NCBI GenBank assembly: GCA_937893815.1
Contig: CALCSH010000567.1
Location: 1-5,675 of the forward strand
Reading direction: 5' to 3'
Length of the DNA stretch: 5,675 nt
From: an uncultured Anaerolineae bacterium
GTDB lineage: Bacteria > Chloroflexota > Anaerolineae > Anaerolineales > UBA11858
How positions within the stretch are numbered: the first letter of the stretch is position 1; each line of letters begins with the position of its first letter. The notes beneath the pieces are model-generated. The model searched no databases. It was not told the origin of the DNA and saw only the letters and a list, made by a program, of their open reading frames with translations. Position numbers and translations under genes: made by a program. Shown here piece after piece: positions 1 through 5,597 of this stretch.

Positions 1-1
1 G

Positions 2-283
2 ATCGCCAATATTCCCTTTACGGCGGCCATGCTGCCAGTAATTGGATTCCTCACCGCAACCATCCCCGGCGCAGAGAGCAAAGTTCTCTTTTTCTGCCTA
101 TCCGTTGGCTCGGCAATGGGTGGCAATGGATCATTGATTGGGGCATCGGCAAATATGATTACTTCGGGCATCGCCGAACGCGCCGGATATTCGATCAGCT
201 ATATGTATTTTCTCAAAAAAGGATTCCCAGTGTTACTAATTACCGTAGGTATTGCCACACTGTGGTTGTTATTCAAATTTTAG
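2..283 (+). CDS. ArsB/NhaD-type (SLC13-like) ion permease, C-terminal fragment
   Basis: This is the last 93 codons of an integral membrane transporter whose beginning lies before the window. The frame is open from base 2 and ends at TAG 281-283. The fragment opens with ANIPFTAAMLPVI, matching the conserved 'DNIPFTA' segment of the ion-transporter superfamily (arsenite permease ArsB, Na+/H+ antiporter NhaD, SLC13 dicarboxylate carriers). A glycine-rich re-entrant motif, GGNGSLIGASANMI, follows at about fragment residues 40-54; in this superfamily it helps form the ion/substrate site. The protein ends in one hydrophobic helix (FPVLLITVGIATLWLLF) with a very short tail. Family membership is clear, but the substrate (Na+/H+, arsenite, citrate or another anion) cannot be read from this part. 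The next two genes, both with nucleotide-binding folds, are close and co-oriented and may regulate it; that is inference. Confidence 0.88.
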   Translation: MANIPFTAAMLPVIGFLTATIPGAESKVLFFCLSVGSAMGGNGSLIGASANMITSGIAERAGYSISYMYFLKKGFPVLLITVGIATLWLLFKF

Positions 284-332
284 CAACTGCTCAGGCTCTG
301 GCCTTGGCAGAAACATTCCGTAGCAGGTGATG

Positions 333-800
333 ATGTCGGAACAAAAAATTAAATCAATTATCTGTGCCGTATATGGCAAACCTAGCAGCCGCACCACCAT
401 CAGCCGCGCCATTGACCTGGCACTGGAGTACAATGCCAAACTAACCTTCGTCCATGCCATTAACGCCGAATTTCTCAAATCATCCACCCCGGCGATGATG
501 CCGCTTAAAACCGTGTACAAGCAGCTCCACGATATGGGGAATTTCGCCATGATGATGTTGATGGACCGCGCAGAGCGCCGCGGCGTTTCGCAAACCGATT
601 ACCGGGTACGTGAGGGAAATGTGCGCGAGCAGTTGCTATTGGCTGTACAAGAACTGCGGCCCGATATTCTGGTAATTGGCAAACCCACATCCCTGCTTGG
701 CGAATCGGTTTTCAAGGAACAGCCCCTCAAAGAATTCATCGACCAGATTCAACTTGACATGGGTATCCAAATTGAAATAGTTGAACCGGAAACAGCATAG
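333..800 (+). CDS. UspA-fold universal stress protein-like
   Basis: This small cytoplasmic protein of 155 residues is the usual size for a single Usp domain. It opens with beta-strand IKSIICAVYGKPSS, a helix (TTISRAIDLALEYNAKL) and strand TFVHAI, then a mid helix with a methionine-rich run (FAMMMLMDRAERRG). Next come a YRVREGNVREQLLLAVQEL segment and a strand PDILVIGKPTSLLGESVF, the order expected of UspA proteins. The classic ATP signature (G-2x-G-9x-G-S/T) is not intact: only the GKP...LLGES part resembles it, so nucleotide binding is uncertain. Starts are ambiguous: GTG 327, ATG 330 and ATG 333 are consecutive in-frame codons. ATG 333 was chosen because it best fits the weak upstream AGGTG (325-329). 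The gene begins about 50 bases after the permease stop, so co-transcription is likely. Usp proteins often accompany ion transporters, which supports an accessory role here. Confidence 0.8.
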   Translation: MSEQKIKSIICAVYGKPSSRTTISRAIDLALEYNAKLTFVHAINAEFLKSSTPAMMPLKTVYKQLHDMGNFAMMMLMDRAERRGVSQTDYRVREGNVREQLLLAVQELRPDILVIGKPTSLLGESVFKEQPLKEFIDQIQLDMGIQIEIVEPETA

Positions 801-803
801 AAT

Positions 804-862
804 CCACGGCGAGACGCAAACGTAAAGGCGATCTGCCTGTTTCTTCGCGTTCCGCGCGGGTG
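804..862. repeat. imperfect palindrome in the usp to PII/CBS gap
   Basis: Most of the 75-base gap between the two genes is a degenerate inverted repeat. The core is AGGC-GATCT-GCCT (826-838). Going outwards, GACGC (813-817) faces GCGTT (847-851), and CCACGGCGAG on the left loosely matches the CGCGCGGGTG on the right. The pairing has several mismatches, so it may be the remnant of a dispersed palindromic repeat rather than a working hairpin. No T tract follows, so it is not a good intrinsic terminator. Confidence 0.3.
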
Positions 863-875
863 AAAAAGAAAAATT

Positions 876-1811
876 ATGATCACAACTGCATTAATTGTCA
901 TTTTGCACGAACCAAATCTCTTACCCAGGCTGCTACGCGCCTGGGACCGTGCCGGGGTTCCCGGTGTCACCATTTTGCCTAGCATGGGCGGATTCCAGGC
1001 TCAAAAGCAAGTTCACCGCGGCGGGCTTAGCGGCCTTCTGAATATGTTCACCCCCGAAGAACCCGGGCAGCGCACCCTGATAAGCCTGATTGACGAAGCT
1101 GAAATTCTCGAGCGCGCCATCTCAGAAGCCGACCGAGTTGTCAAAGGTTTCGATAGCCCACGCAGTGGCATTCTGTTCACCGTGCCCATCGGCAACGTCT
1201 TGGGGTTGCAAAAATGGCGGCACGCACCGCCTACCCCCGAAATCGACGATCACCCCCAAAAAGAGCCTTCCAACTTATTGAAATGGTTCCATGAAGATAT
1301 CAAAGAAACCTACGGGCGTGAAGCACTCATCGATTGGTCCGGCCAACGCCACAGGCAAATCGGCGAAATTCTCCACACCCTCGATCTGGATCCCATCATC
1401 GCCAGGGTGGATACGCCGCTAAACGAAATCTTGATCCGCATGTTGCGCAACCCAACAGTCTCGCTGATGTGTGTGGTTAACACCGAAGATCGCTTAATGG
1501 GTATTATTTCCACAAATATGCTCGCCGAAGTTATGTTGGCGCCGATTGTGCCTGAGGCCTTCGTTGACGAGCATGACGGCTACCACAAAGCCCTGAAATA
1601 TTCGGCACCGGATCAAACTCTGCTGGCCGCCGATATTATGCATGAGCCGGTATACGCCCATACCACCGCCAACCTGGCCGAAACCTACCAGCGCATGCGA
1701 GAAAAAAATCTGACAGAATTACCTGTCGTCGATGAGTTTTATCACGTTGTCGGGCATATCAACTTGTTAGAGTTGCTGGCGGCGTGTTACCCGGAACACA
1801 TCAATGAATGA
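876..1811 (+). CDS. PII-like domain protein with C-terminal CBS pair
   Basis: This 311-residue soluble protein appears to be a fused regulatory sensor. Residues 1-112 look like a PII/GlnB-fold domain: a short N-terminal strand (TTALIVIL), helix LLPRLLRAWDRAGVPGVTIL, a glycine-rich loop region (about 38-60), helix EILERAISEADRVV and a closing strand SGILFTVPIGNVLGL. A linker (about 113-170) leads to two CBS motifs: about 174-222 (IARVDTPLNEILIRML...GIISTNMLAEVM) and about 252-305 (ADIMHEPVYAHTTANLAE...ELPVVDEFYHVVGHINLLELL). CBS pairs normally bind adenine nucleotides, and PII-like domains bind nucleotides or small metabolites and often contact membrane transporters. ATG 876 is the first start after an in-frame TGA at 861; only a purine-rich AAAAAGAAAAA stretch precedes it, so the ribosome site is weak. 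It lies two genes after a permease, suggesting that it controls the transporter (inference). No canonical PII T-loop tyrosine site was identified. Confidence 0.8.
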   Translation: MITTALIVILHEPNLLPRLLRAWDRAGVPGVTILPSMGGFQAQKQVHRGGLSGLLNMFTPEEPGQRTLISLIDEAEILERAISEADRVVKGFDSPRSGILFTVPIGNVLGLQKWRHAPPTPEIDDHPQKEPSNLLKWFHEDIKETYGREALIDWSGQRHRQIGEILHTLDLDPIIARVDTPLNEILIRMLRNPTVSLMCVVNTEDRLMGIISTNMLAEVMLAPIVPEAFVDEHDGYHKALKYSAPDQTLLAADIMHEPVYAHTTANLAETYQRMREKNLTELPVVDEFYHVVGHINLLELLAACYPEHINE

Positions 1812-1823
1812 AGCAAGAGATGG

Positions 1824-1890
1824 GGTCTCTGGGAATCCCCGTGGTAGTAGTCCGGATTTAGGGGTTTCTCACGGCAATTCCTAAAGACCC
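1824..1890. mobile_element. MITE-like palindromic element, copy A (67 bp, internally shortened)
   Basis: This is a non-coding palindromic element three codons past the stop of the PII/CBS gene. Its two ends pair as nested blocks: GGTCT (1824-1828) with AGACC (1885-1889), GGAAT with ATTCC, and CCGTG with CACGG. It is flanked by a perfect 10-bp direct repeat, CAAGAGATGG (1814-1823 and 1890-1899), which looks like a target-site duplication. The boundary is uncertain by one base: a 9-bp duplication AAGAGATGG makes the ends agree with copy B. It matches copy B at 62 of 67 positions but lacks its 42-bp central segment. It carries no coding capacity and would have to be moved in trans. Confidence 0.8.
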
Positions 1891-1901
1891 AAGAGATGGT
1901 T

Positions 1902-1930
1902 TTGACAAGCCTGTATAAGCATGTTACACT
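1902..1930 (+). promoter_or_regulatory. sigma70-type promoter for mtnA
   Basis: A perfect -35 hexamer TTGACA (1902-1907) and a -10 hexamer TACACT (1925-1930) are separated by 17 bases. TG at 1922-1923 gives an extended -10 (TGT-TACACT). A start of transcription near 1937 would give a leader of under 20 bases that still contains the mtnA ribosome site. The right-hand duplication of repeat copy A ends at 1899, only two bases upstream of the -35, so the element borders the promoter without breaking it. Confidence 0.82.
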
Positions 1931-1954
1931 TCCCCGGTTTTGGATGGAGAAGAA

Positions 1955-3061
1955 ATGAGAACCGTCGAGTGGAATTACCAACAAAATAAACTCCAGATGA
2001 TCGACCAACGGCTGCTCCCCGGAACGTTTGAAGTGGCCGTTTTTGATGATTACCGCGCCGTTGCGCGGGCGATCACTGAGATGCTGGTGCGCGGCGCACC
2101 AGCGATTGGCGCGGCGGCCGGATTCGGCCTGGCGCTGGCAGCCATGCAATCCGGCGCGAATACCCCCGAGGGCTTGCTCACCGATCTGCAATCTGCCGCC
2201 GATATGCTCAAACAGTCACGCCCCACCGCCGTCAACCTGGCCTGGGCATTGGAACGGGTGTTATTTTCCCTCACCCCGGTCCTCTCCCAAGGGGAGAGTG
2301 GGGCTGCTCCATCTTCCATTGGGAGAGGGGGCGGCGAGGGCGGCATCAACGCCCTCCGCATAGCTGTGCTCGCCGAAGCCCAGCGCATCGCCGATGAAGA
2401 TGTCGAAATTAATCAGCGCATGGCGCGCTACGGCGCAGAACTCATTGCCGATGGCGACACCATCATCCATCACTGCAACACAGGCGCGTTGGCCACAGTC
2501 GATTGGGGTACTGCTCTGGGCGTGATCCGCATGGCGCACGAGCAAGGCAAACAACTCCATGTTCTGGTCGATGAAACCCGCCCACGCCTGCAAGGCTCTC
2601 GTCTGACAGCCTGGGAACTTACCCAATATGGCATTTCCTACGACATCATCACCGACAACGCCGCCGGGTATTTCCTGAGCACCGGGCAAGTCGATAAAGT
2701 CTTCGTCGGCTCAGACCGCACCGCCGCCAATGGCGATGTCGCCAACAAAATCGGCACGTATATGCTGGCACTGGCTGCTCACGATAACGGTGTGCCCTTC
2801 TACCCCGTTATGCCCACATCAACGATTGATCTCGCCCTCGCCAATGGAGACGAAATCCCCATCGAGGAGCGCGGTCCATCTGAAGTTCTCTCGCTGACAT
2901 TCCAGGGAAACACCACATTCCCGGAAAACGCATCGGCCCGCAACCCGGCCTTCGACGTCACTCCCCATCGGCTGGTCACGGGGATCGTCACTGAAAATGG
3001 AATTATCAATCCACCATTCGTGGAAAATATCAGACATACTGTTAGCATGTTGGCAAGTTAG
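1955..3061 (+). CDS. mtnA: methylthioribose-1-phosphate isomerase
   Basis: This cytoplasmic enzyme of the methionine salvage pathway interconverts 5-methylthioribose-1-phosphate and 5-methylthioribulose-1-phosphate; it is homologous to eIF2B alpha-type subunits. Family marks are plain: start MRTVEWN, RGAPAIG at 46-52, RPTAVNLAWALER at 89-101, catalytic cysteine C174 in HHCNTG, ETRPRLQGSRLTAWEL at 207-222, catalytic aspartate D254 in GSDRTAANGD, then NKIGTY, PIEER and NPAFDVTP. C174 and D254 are 80 residues apart, as are Cys160 and Asp240 in the Bacillus enzyme. ATG 1955 has GGAG at 1946-1949; an in-frame TTG at 1940 would lie at the predicted transcript start and skip the conserved beginning. 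At 368 residues it is longer than usual because about residues 104-130 are a palindromic-repeat insertion. No mtnK or mtnP gene is adjacent, so its substrate must be made by genes elsewhere. Confidence 0.95.
   Translation: MRTVEWNYQQNKLQMIDQRLLPGTFEVAVFDDYRAVARAITEMLVRGAPAIGAAAGFGLALAAMQSGANTPEGLLTDLQSAADMLKQSRPTAVNLAWALERVLFSLTPVLSQGESGAAPSSIGRGGGEGGINALRIAVLAEAQRIADEDVEINQRMARYGAELIADGDTIIHHCNTGALATVDWGTALGVIRMAHEQGKQLHVLVDETRPRLQGSRLTAWELTQYGISYDIITDNAAGYFLSTGQVDKVFVGSDRTAANGDVANKIGTYMLALAAHDNGVPFYPVMPTSTIDLALANGDEIPIEERGPSEVLSLTFQGNTTFPENASARNPAFDVTPHRLVTGIVTENGIINPPFVENIRHTVSMLAS
2268..2340. repeat. palindromic repeat inserted in frame within mtnA
   Basis: Two arms of 22-23 bases, 2268-2290 (CCCTCACCCC...CTCTCCCAA) and 2319-2340 (TTGGGAGAGG...GGCGAGGG), are inverted copies with a few mismatches. 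A second, perfect hairpin, CTCTCCC-AAG-GGGAGAG, occupies 2282-2298. From memory, this closely resembles the 'CCCTCACCCC...CTCTCCC' palindromic repeats scattered between genes in many bacteria. Here it is translated as SLTPVLSQGESG...GRGGGEGG (about residues 105-129 of MtnA) without a stop or frameshift. It falls between the conserved WALER and EAQRIADEDVEIN segments, where family members have a much shorter link. Confidence 0.72.
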
Positions 3062-3094
3062 CACATTTAATGGCCCCAACCTGCTAACTTACCA
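3051..3094 (+). other. stem-loop overlapping the mtnA stop codon
   Basis: AAGTTAGCA (3055-3063) and TGCTAACTT (3082-3090) are perfect 9-base inverted repeats. The stem extends outwards past one mismatch through TGG/CCA (3051-3053 and 3092-3094), and the loop is 18 bases. The left arm contains the mtnA stop TAG (3059-3061), and the right arm ends seven bases before the ribosome site of the kinase gene. No T tract follows, so it is more likely an mRNA processing or stability structure than a terminator; its role is inferred. Confidence 0.55.
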
Positions 3095-3112
3095 ACCGAC
3101 TAAGGACGAACT

Positions 3113-4069
3113 ATGGATATCGTACTCACCGGCTCCGTCGCCTACGACTACCTGATGACCTTTCCCGGTCTCTTCAAAGATCATTTTTTGCCCGAAAAAT
3201 TGGATTCGATCAGCCTTTCATTTCTGGTCGATTCGATGGTGCGGCGGCGCGGCGGCATCGCTCCAAATATCGCCTACACCCTGGCGCTGCTGGGTGGCAG
3301 GCCGCGCGTGATGGCCACTGTAGGCGAAGATTTTACTGAATTTCGCGCCTTCCTAGAAAAAGTGGGGGTAGACACCGCCTTGATGAAAGTCATCGCGGGC
3401 GATTTCACGGCATCATTTTTCGCCAACACCGACCAATCCAACGCTCAGATCGCCAGCTTTTACCCCGGGGCCATGAACCATGCCGAGGAACAATCCTTCC
3501 ACGATCTGGCCGATCAACCCGATCTGGTCGTCATTTCGCCCAATTCGCCCGGCGCGATGGTTAAATTTCCCACCGAATGTCAGGCGCTTGGCATCCCCTA
3601 TCTTTACGATCCCAGCCAACAAATACCGCGCATGAGCGGAGAAGATTTACGCACTGGTGTGGAGGGATGCTTCGCCCTGATGGTCAATGACTACGAATTT
3701 GAGTTGGTCAAAAAACATACCGGGATGAGCGAAGCTGAAATTCGGGCCGGGCGCGCCTTCACCGTAGTGACGCGTGGCGAAGAGGGCGCATCCATTTACG
3801 TAGGCACCGACGAGTTCCGCACCCCGATTGTGCCCCCTAAACAAATCGCTGATCCTACCGGCGTGGGCGATGCCTTCCGCGGCGGTTTTCTCACCGGCTA
3901 CGCACACGGCCTCGATTGGGAAATCTGCGGTAAAATTGGGGCTTTGGCCGCTACCTATTGCCTGGAAGTCAAAGGCACCCAGGAACATAACTACACACCC
4001 GCCGAATTTGTAGCGCGCTTCAGAGAACACTTTGATGATGGCGGTACGTTGGATCAACTCGTTGGATAG
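3113..4069 (+). CDS. PfkB/ribokinase-family carbohydrate kinase, probable adenosine kinase
   Basis: This 318-residue cytoplasmic sugar/nucleoside kinase is of typical PfkB length. It begins with MDIVLTGSVAYDYL, the usual first strand and substrate aspartate region. PfkB signature 1 lies near 45-62 (RRRGGIAPNIAYTLALLGG), TRGEEGA at 220-226 precedes the nucleotide site, and signature 2 is at 247-262 (DPTGVGDAFRGGFLTG), where D253 is the expected catalytic base and GVGD forms the anion hole. The ribosome site AAGGA (3102-3106) is six bases from the ATG. The gap to mtnA is 51 bases, so the two are probably co-transcribed. Adenosine is the likely substrate because ahcY, which releases adenosine, comes next; converting adenosine to AMP would pull that reversible reaction. 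The family alone would also allow ribose, fructose or another nucleoside. The stop codon lies inside the left target duplication of repeat copy B. Confidence 0.87.
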   Translation: MDIVLTGSVAYDYLMTFPGLFKDHFLPEKLDSISLSFLVDSMVRRRGGIAPNIAYTLALLGGRPRVMATVGEDFTEFRAFLEKVGVDTALMKVIAGDFTASFFANTDQSNAQIASFYPGAMNHAEEQSFHDLADQPDLVVISPNSPGAMVKFPTECQALGIPYLYDPSQQIPRMSGEDLRTGVEGCFALMVNDYEFELVKKHTGMSEAEIRAGRAFTVVTRGEEGASIYVGTDEFRTPIVPPKQIADPTGVGDAFRGGFLTGYAHGLDWEICGKIGALAATYCLEVKGTQEHNYTPAEFVARFREHFDDGGTLDQLVG

Positions 4070-4073
4070 TTTG

Positions 4074-4182
4074 GGTCACTGGGAATCCCCGTGGTAGTAA
4101 TCCAGATTTAGGGGTATAGGGCGTGCTCCGCACGCCCTATACCCCTAAATCTGGGGTTTCTCACGGCAGTTCCTAAAGAGCC
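4074..4182. mobile_element. MITE-like palindromic element, copy B (109 bp, full hairpin)
   Basis: This is a non-coding element between the kinase and ahcY, flanked by a perfect 9-bp direct repeat GATAGTTTG (4065-4073 and 4183-4191). The left repeat includes the kinase stop TAG. The ends share the pattern GGTC-CT...AAAGA-CC with copy A. The centre is a perfect hairpin with 25-bp arms, 4102-4126 and 4130-4154, and a 3-base loop TCC; the arms start CCAGATTTAGGGG and end CCCCTAAATCTGG. Outer blocks GGAA/TTCC and CCGTG/CACGG extend the pairing. In RNA it would be a very stable structure, but it lacks a following T tract. No reading frame is carried. Confidence 0.85.
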
Positions 4183-4199
4183 GATAGTTTGATAGTTCT

Positions 4200-4232
4200 T
4201 AGTTTGGTTATCTGTACTAGAAACTACCAAAC
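4200..4232 (+). other. possible alternative hairpins in the ahcY leader
   Basis: In the stretch between repeat copy B and ahcY, GTTTGGT (4202-4208) can pair with ACCAAAC (4226-4232). The overlapping TAGTTT (4200-4205) can instead pair with AAACTA (4221-4226), so the two stems exclude each other. Both are short and AT-rich. No SAM or SAH riboswitch consensus was recognised, and no clear promoter is visible in 4192-4283. Confidence 0.25.
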
Positions 4233-4283
4233 CACCCAACGAACAAATTGCTCAACCAAATAACTAAAAATTGGAGTTAAGAT

Positions 4284-5540
4284 ATGGAATACGATATTAA
4301 AGATACCAGCCTGGCCGAAGGTGGTCGGCGAAAAATTCAATGGGCAGAACGCGAAATGCCCGTGCTGCGCTCGATTATGGAGCGCTTCGAAAAAGAGCGC
4401 CCCTTTGAAGGCATCCGCATGTCGGCTTGCTTGCATGTGACTACCGAAACCGCCAATTTAATGAAAACTCTGCAAGCGGGCGGCGCCAATGTGGTGCTGG
4501 TAGCTTCCAACCCGCTCTCCACGCAGGACGATGTCGCCGCATCTCTGGTAATGCACGATGAAATCCCGGTACATGCCATCAAGGGCGAAGACAATGTAAC
4601 CTACTACAAACACATCAATGCCGCTGTGGATCACAAACCGCACATCACAATGGATGACGGTGCCGACGTGGTCAGCACCCTGCACAAAGATCGCCGCGAT
4701 GCCCTCGAGGGTGTCATCGGCGGCACAGAAGAAACCACCACCGGCGTGATCCGCTTGAAAGCAATGGCTGCCGATGGCGCGCTGGAGTTCCCGGTTGTGG
4801 CCGTCAACGATGCCATGACCAAACACTTTTTCGACAATCGTTATGGAACCGGTCAATCGACCATTGATGGTATTGTCCGCGCCACCAATATTTTGCTGGC
4901 AGGCAAGAACTTTGTCGTCGGTGGTTACGGCTGGTGCGCCCGCGGTTTGGCGATGCGCGCCAAAGGTATGGGCTCCAGCGTGATCGTCACCGAGGTGGAT
5001 CCGCTCAAAGCTCTCGAAGCCGTCATGGATGGTTTCCGCGTGATGCCGATGATAGAAGCCGCTCCGATCGGCGATATTTTCTGCACCCTAACCGGCGATC
5101 TGCATGTGATCGACAAGCATCACTTTGAAGTTATGAAAGATGGCGCGATTGTCTCCAACTCCGGTCACTTCAATGTCGAAATCAATATCCCCGCGCTGGA
5201 AGAGATGGCGGTTGAAAAACGGCTGGTGCGCCCCTTTGTAGAGCAGTACGATCTGCCCGATGGCCGCCAAATCCATATTCTGGGCGAAGGCCGCCTGATC
5301 AACCTGGCTGCTGCCGAAGGCCACCCCGCCAGCGTGATGGACATGTCATTTGCCAACCAGGCCCTAGCCGCGGAATATATGGTCAAGAACGCTGACACAC
5401 TTAAAAACAAGGTATATTCTGTTCCCGCAGATATTGACGCCGAAATCGCCCGCCTGAAACTGGCATCCATGGGCGTGAATGTTGATGTACTCACCGAAGA
5501 ACAGGTTCGTTATCTCAACTCCTGGCAGTCGGGCACGTAG
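4284..5540 (+). CDS. ahcY: adenosylhomocysteinase (S-adenosyl-L-homocysteine hydrolase), Thermotoga/archaeal type
   Basis: This NAD-dependent cytoplasmic enzyme splits S-adenosylhomocysteine into homocysteine and adenosine, relieving product inhibition of methyltransferases. Visible family residues: HVTTETANL at 51-59, MDDGADVV with D125, GGTEETTTG with E150, NDAMTKHFFDN with K180 and D184, the NAD-binding loop VGGYGWCARG at 212-221 followed by E237 and D239 (TEVDP), NSGHFNVEI with H295, and EGHPASVMD with H347. All of these align by motif with the human catalytic set. The protein has 418 residues and ends ...RYLNSWQSGT, without the KPDHYRY tail that closes the NAD site of the partner subunit in most bacterial and eukaryotic enzymes. 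This tail-less form and the GYGWCARG loop are typical of Thermotoga and archaea. Some archaeal members prefer S-inosylhomocysteine, but the neighbouring kinase favours adenosine as product. The ribosome site GGAG (4273-4276) is seven bases from the ATG. Confidence 0.96.
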   Translation: MEYDIKDTSLAEGGRRKIQWAEREMPVLRSIMERFEKERPFEGIRMSACLHVTTETANLMKTLQAGGANVVLVASNPLSTQDDVAASLVMHDEIPVHAIKGEDNVTYYKHINAAVDHKPHITMDDGADVVSTLHKDRRDALEGVIGGTEETTTGVIRLKAMAADGALEFPVVAVNDAMTKHFFDNRYGTGQSTIDGIVRATNILLAGKNFVVGGYGWCARGLAMRAKGMGSSVIVTEVDPLKALEAVMDGFRVMPMIEAAPIGDIFCTLTGDLHVIDKHHFEVMKDGAIVSNSGHFNVEINIPALEEMAVEKRLVRPFVEQYDLPDGRQIHILGEGRLINLAAAEGHPASVMDMSFANQALAAEYMVKNADTLKNKVYSVPADIDAEIARLKLASMGVNVDVLTEEQVRYLNSWQSGT

Positions 5541-5569
5541 AAAGTAGGAAGTATAAAATTTGAAGGTTT

Positions 5570-5597
5570 AAAGCCCGTCAGAAATGGCGGGCTTTTT
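5570..5597 (+). terminator. intrinsic terminator after ahcY
   Basis: A 10-bp stem, AAAGCCCGTC (5570-5579) with GGCGGGCTTT (5586-5595), includes one G-U pair and closes a 6-base loop AGAAAT. The run TTTTT (5593-5597) follows directly. It begins 29 bases after the ahcY stop and ends the methyl-cycle gene block. In the opposite direction only a short TTTAAA follows the stem, so termination of the minus strand would be weaker. Confidence 0.88.

Noticed and set aside
1940..1954. Upstream TTG start for mtnA adding five residues
   Set aside because: It would lie at the predicted transcript start and use the ribosome site as coding sequence, whereas ATG 1955 has a well-spaced GGAG and gives the family's usual beginning.
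1787..2191. 134-residue minus-strand frame over the 3' end of the PII/CBS gene, repeat copy A, the promoter and the start of mtnA
   Set aside because: It runs through a mobile repeat and antisense to conserved coding sequence, and its translation resembles no known family.
2261..2689. 142-residue minus-strand frame inside mtnA
   Set aside because: It is antisense to the conserved catalytic region of MtnA, including C174; a shadow frame favoured by codon bias.
3647..4057. 136-residue minus-strand frame inside the PfkB kinase gene
   Set aside because: It is antisense to signature 2 of the kinase, with no ribosome site or family resemblance.
4102..4154. 25-bp hairpin read as an intrinsic terminator for the kinase transcript
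   Set aside because: The stem is strong but only TTT follows and it is better explained as the core of a mobile palindrome; termination there is possible but not supported.
1814..4191. CRISPR array or tandem repeats
   Set aside because: Only two element copies, more than 2 kb apart, each with its own flanking duplication and with genes between; no spacer-repeat periodicity.
4070..4283. SAM or SAH riboswitch before ahcY
   Set aside because: The function invites one, but half the gap is the inserted element and the rest shows only short AT-rich stems without a known riboswitch consensus.
4458..4856. 132-residue minus-strand frame inside ahcY
   Set aside because: It lies opposite invariant AhcY motifs and has no recognisable domain.
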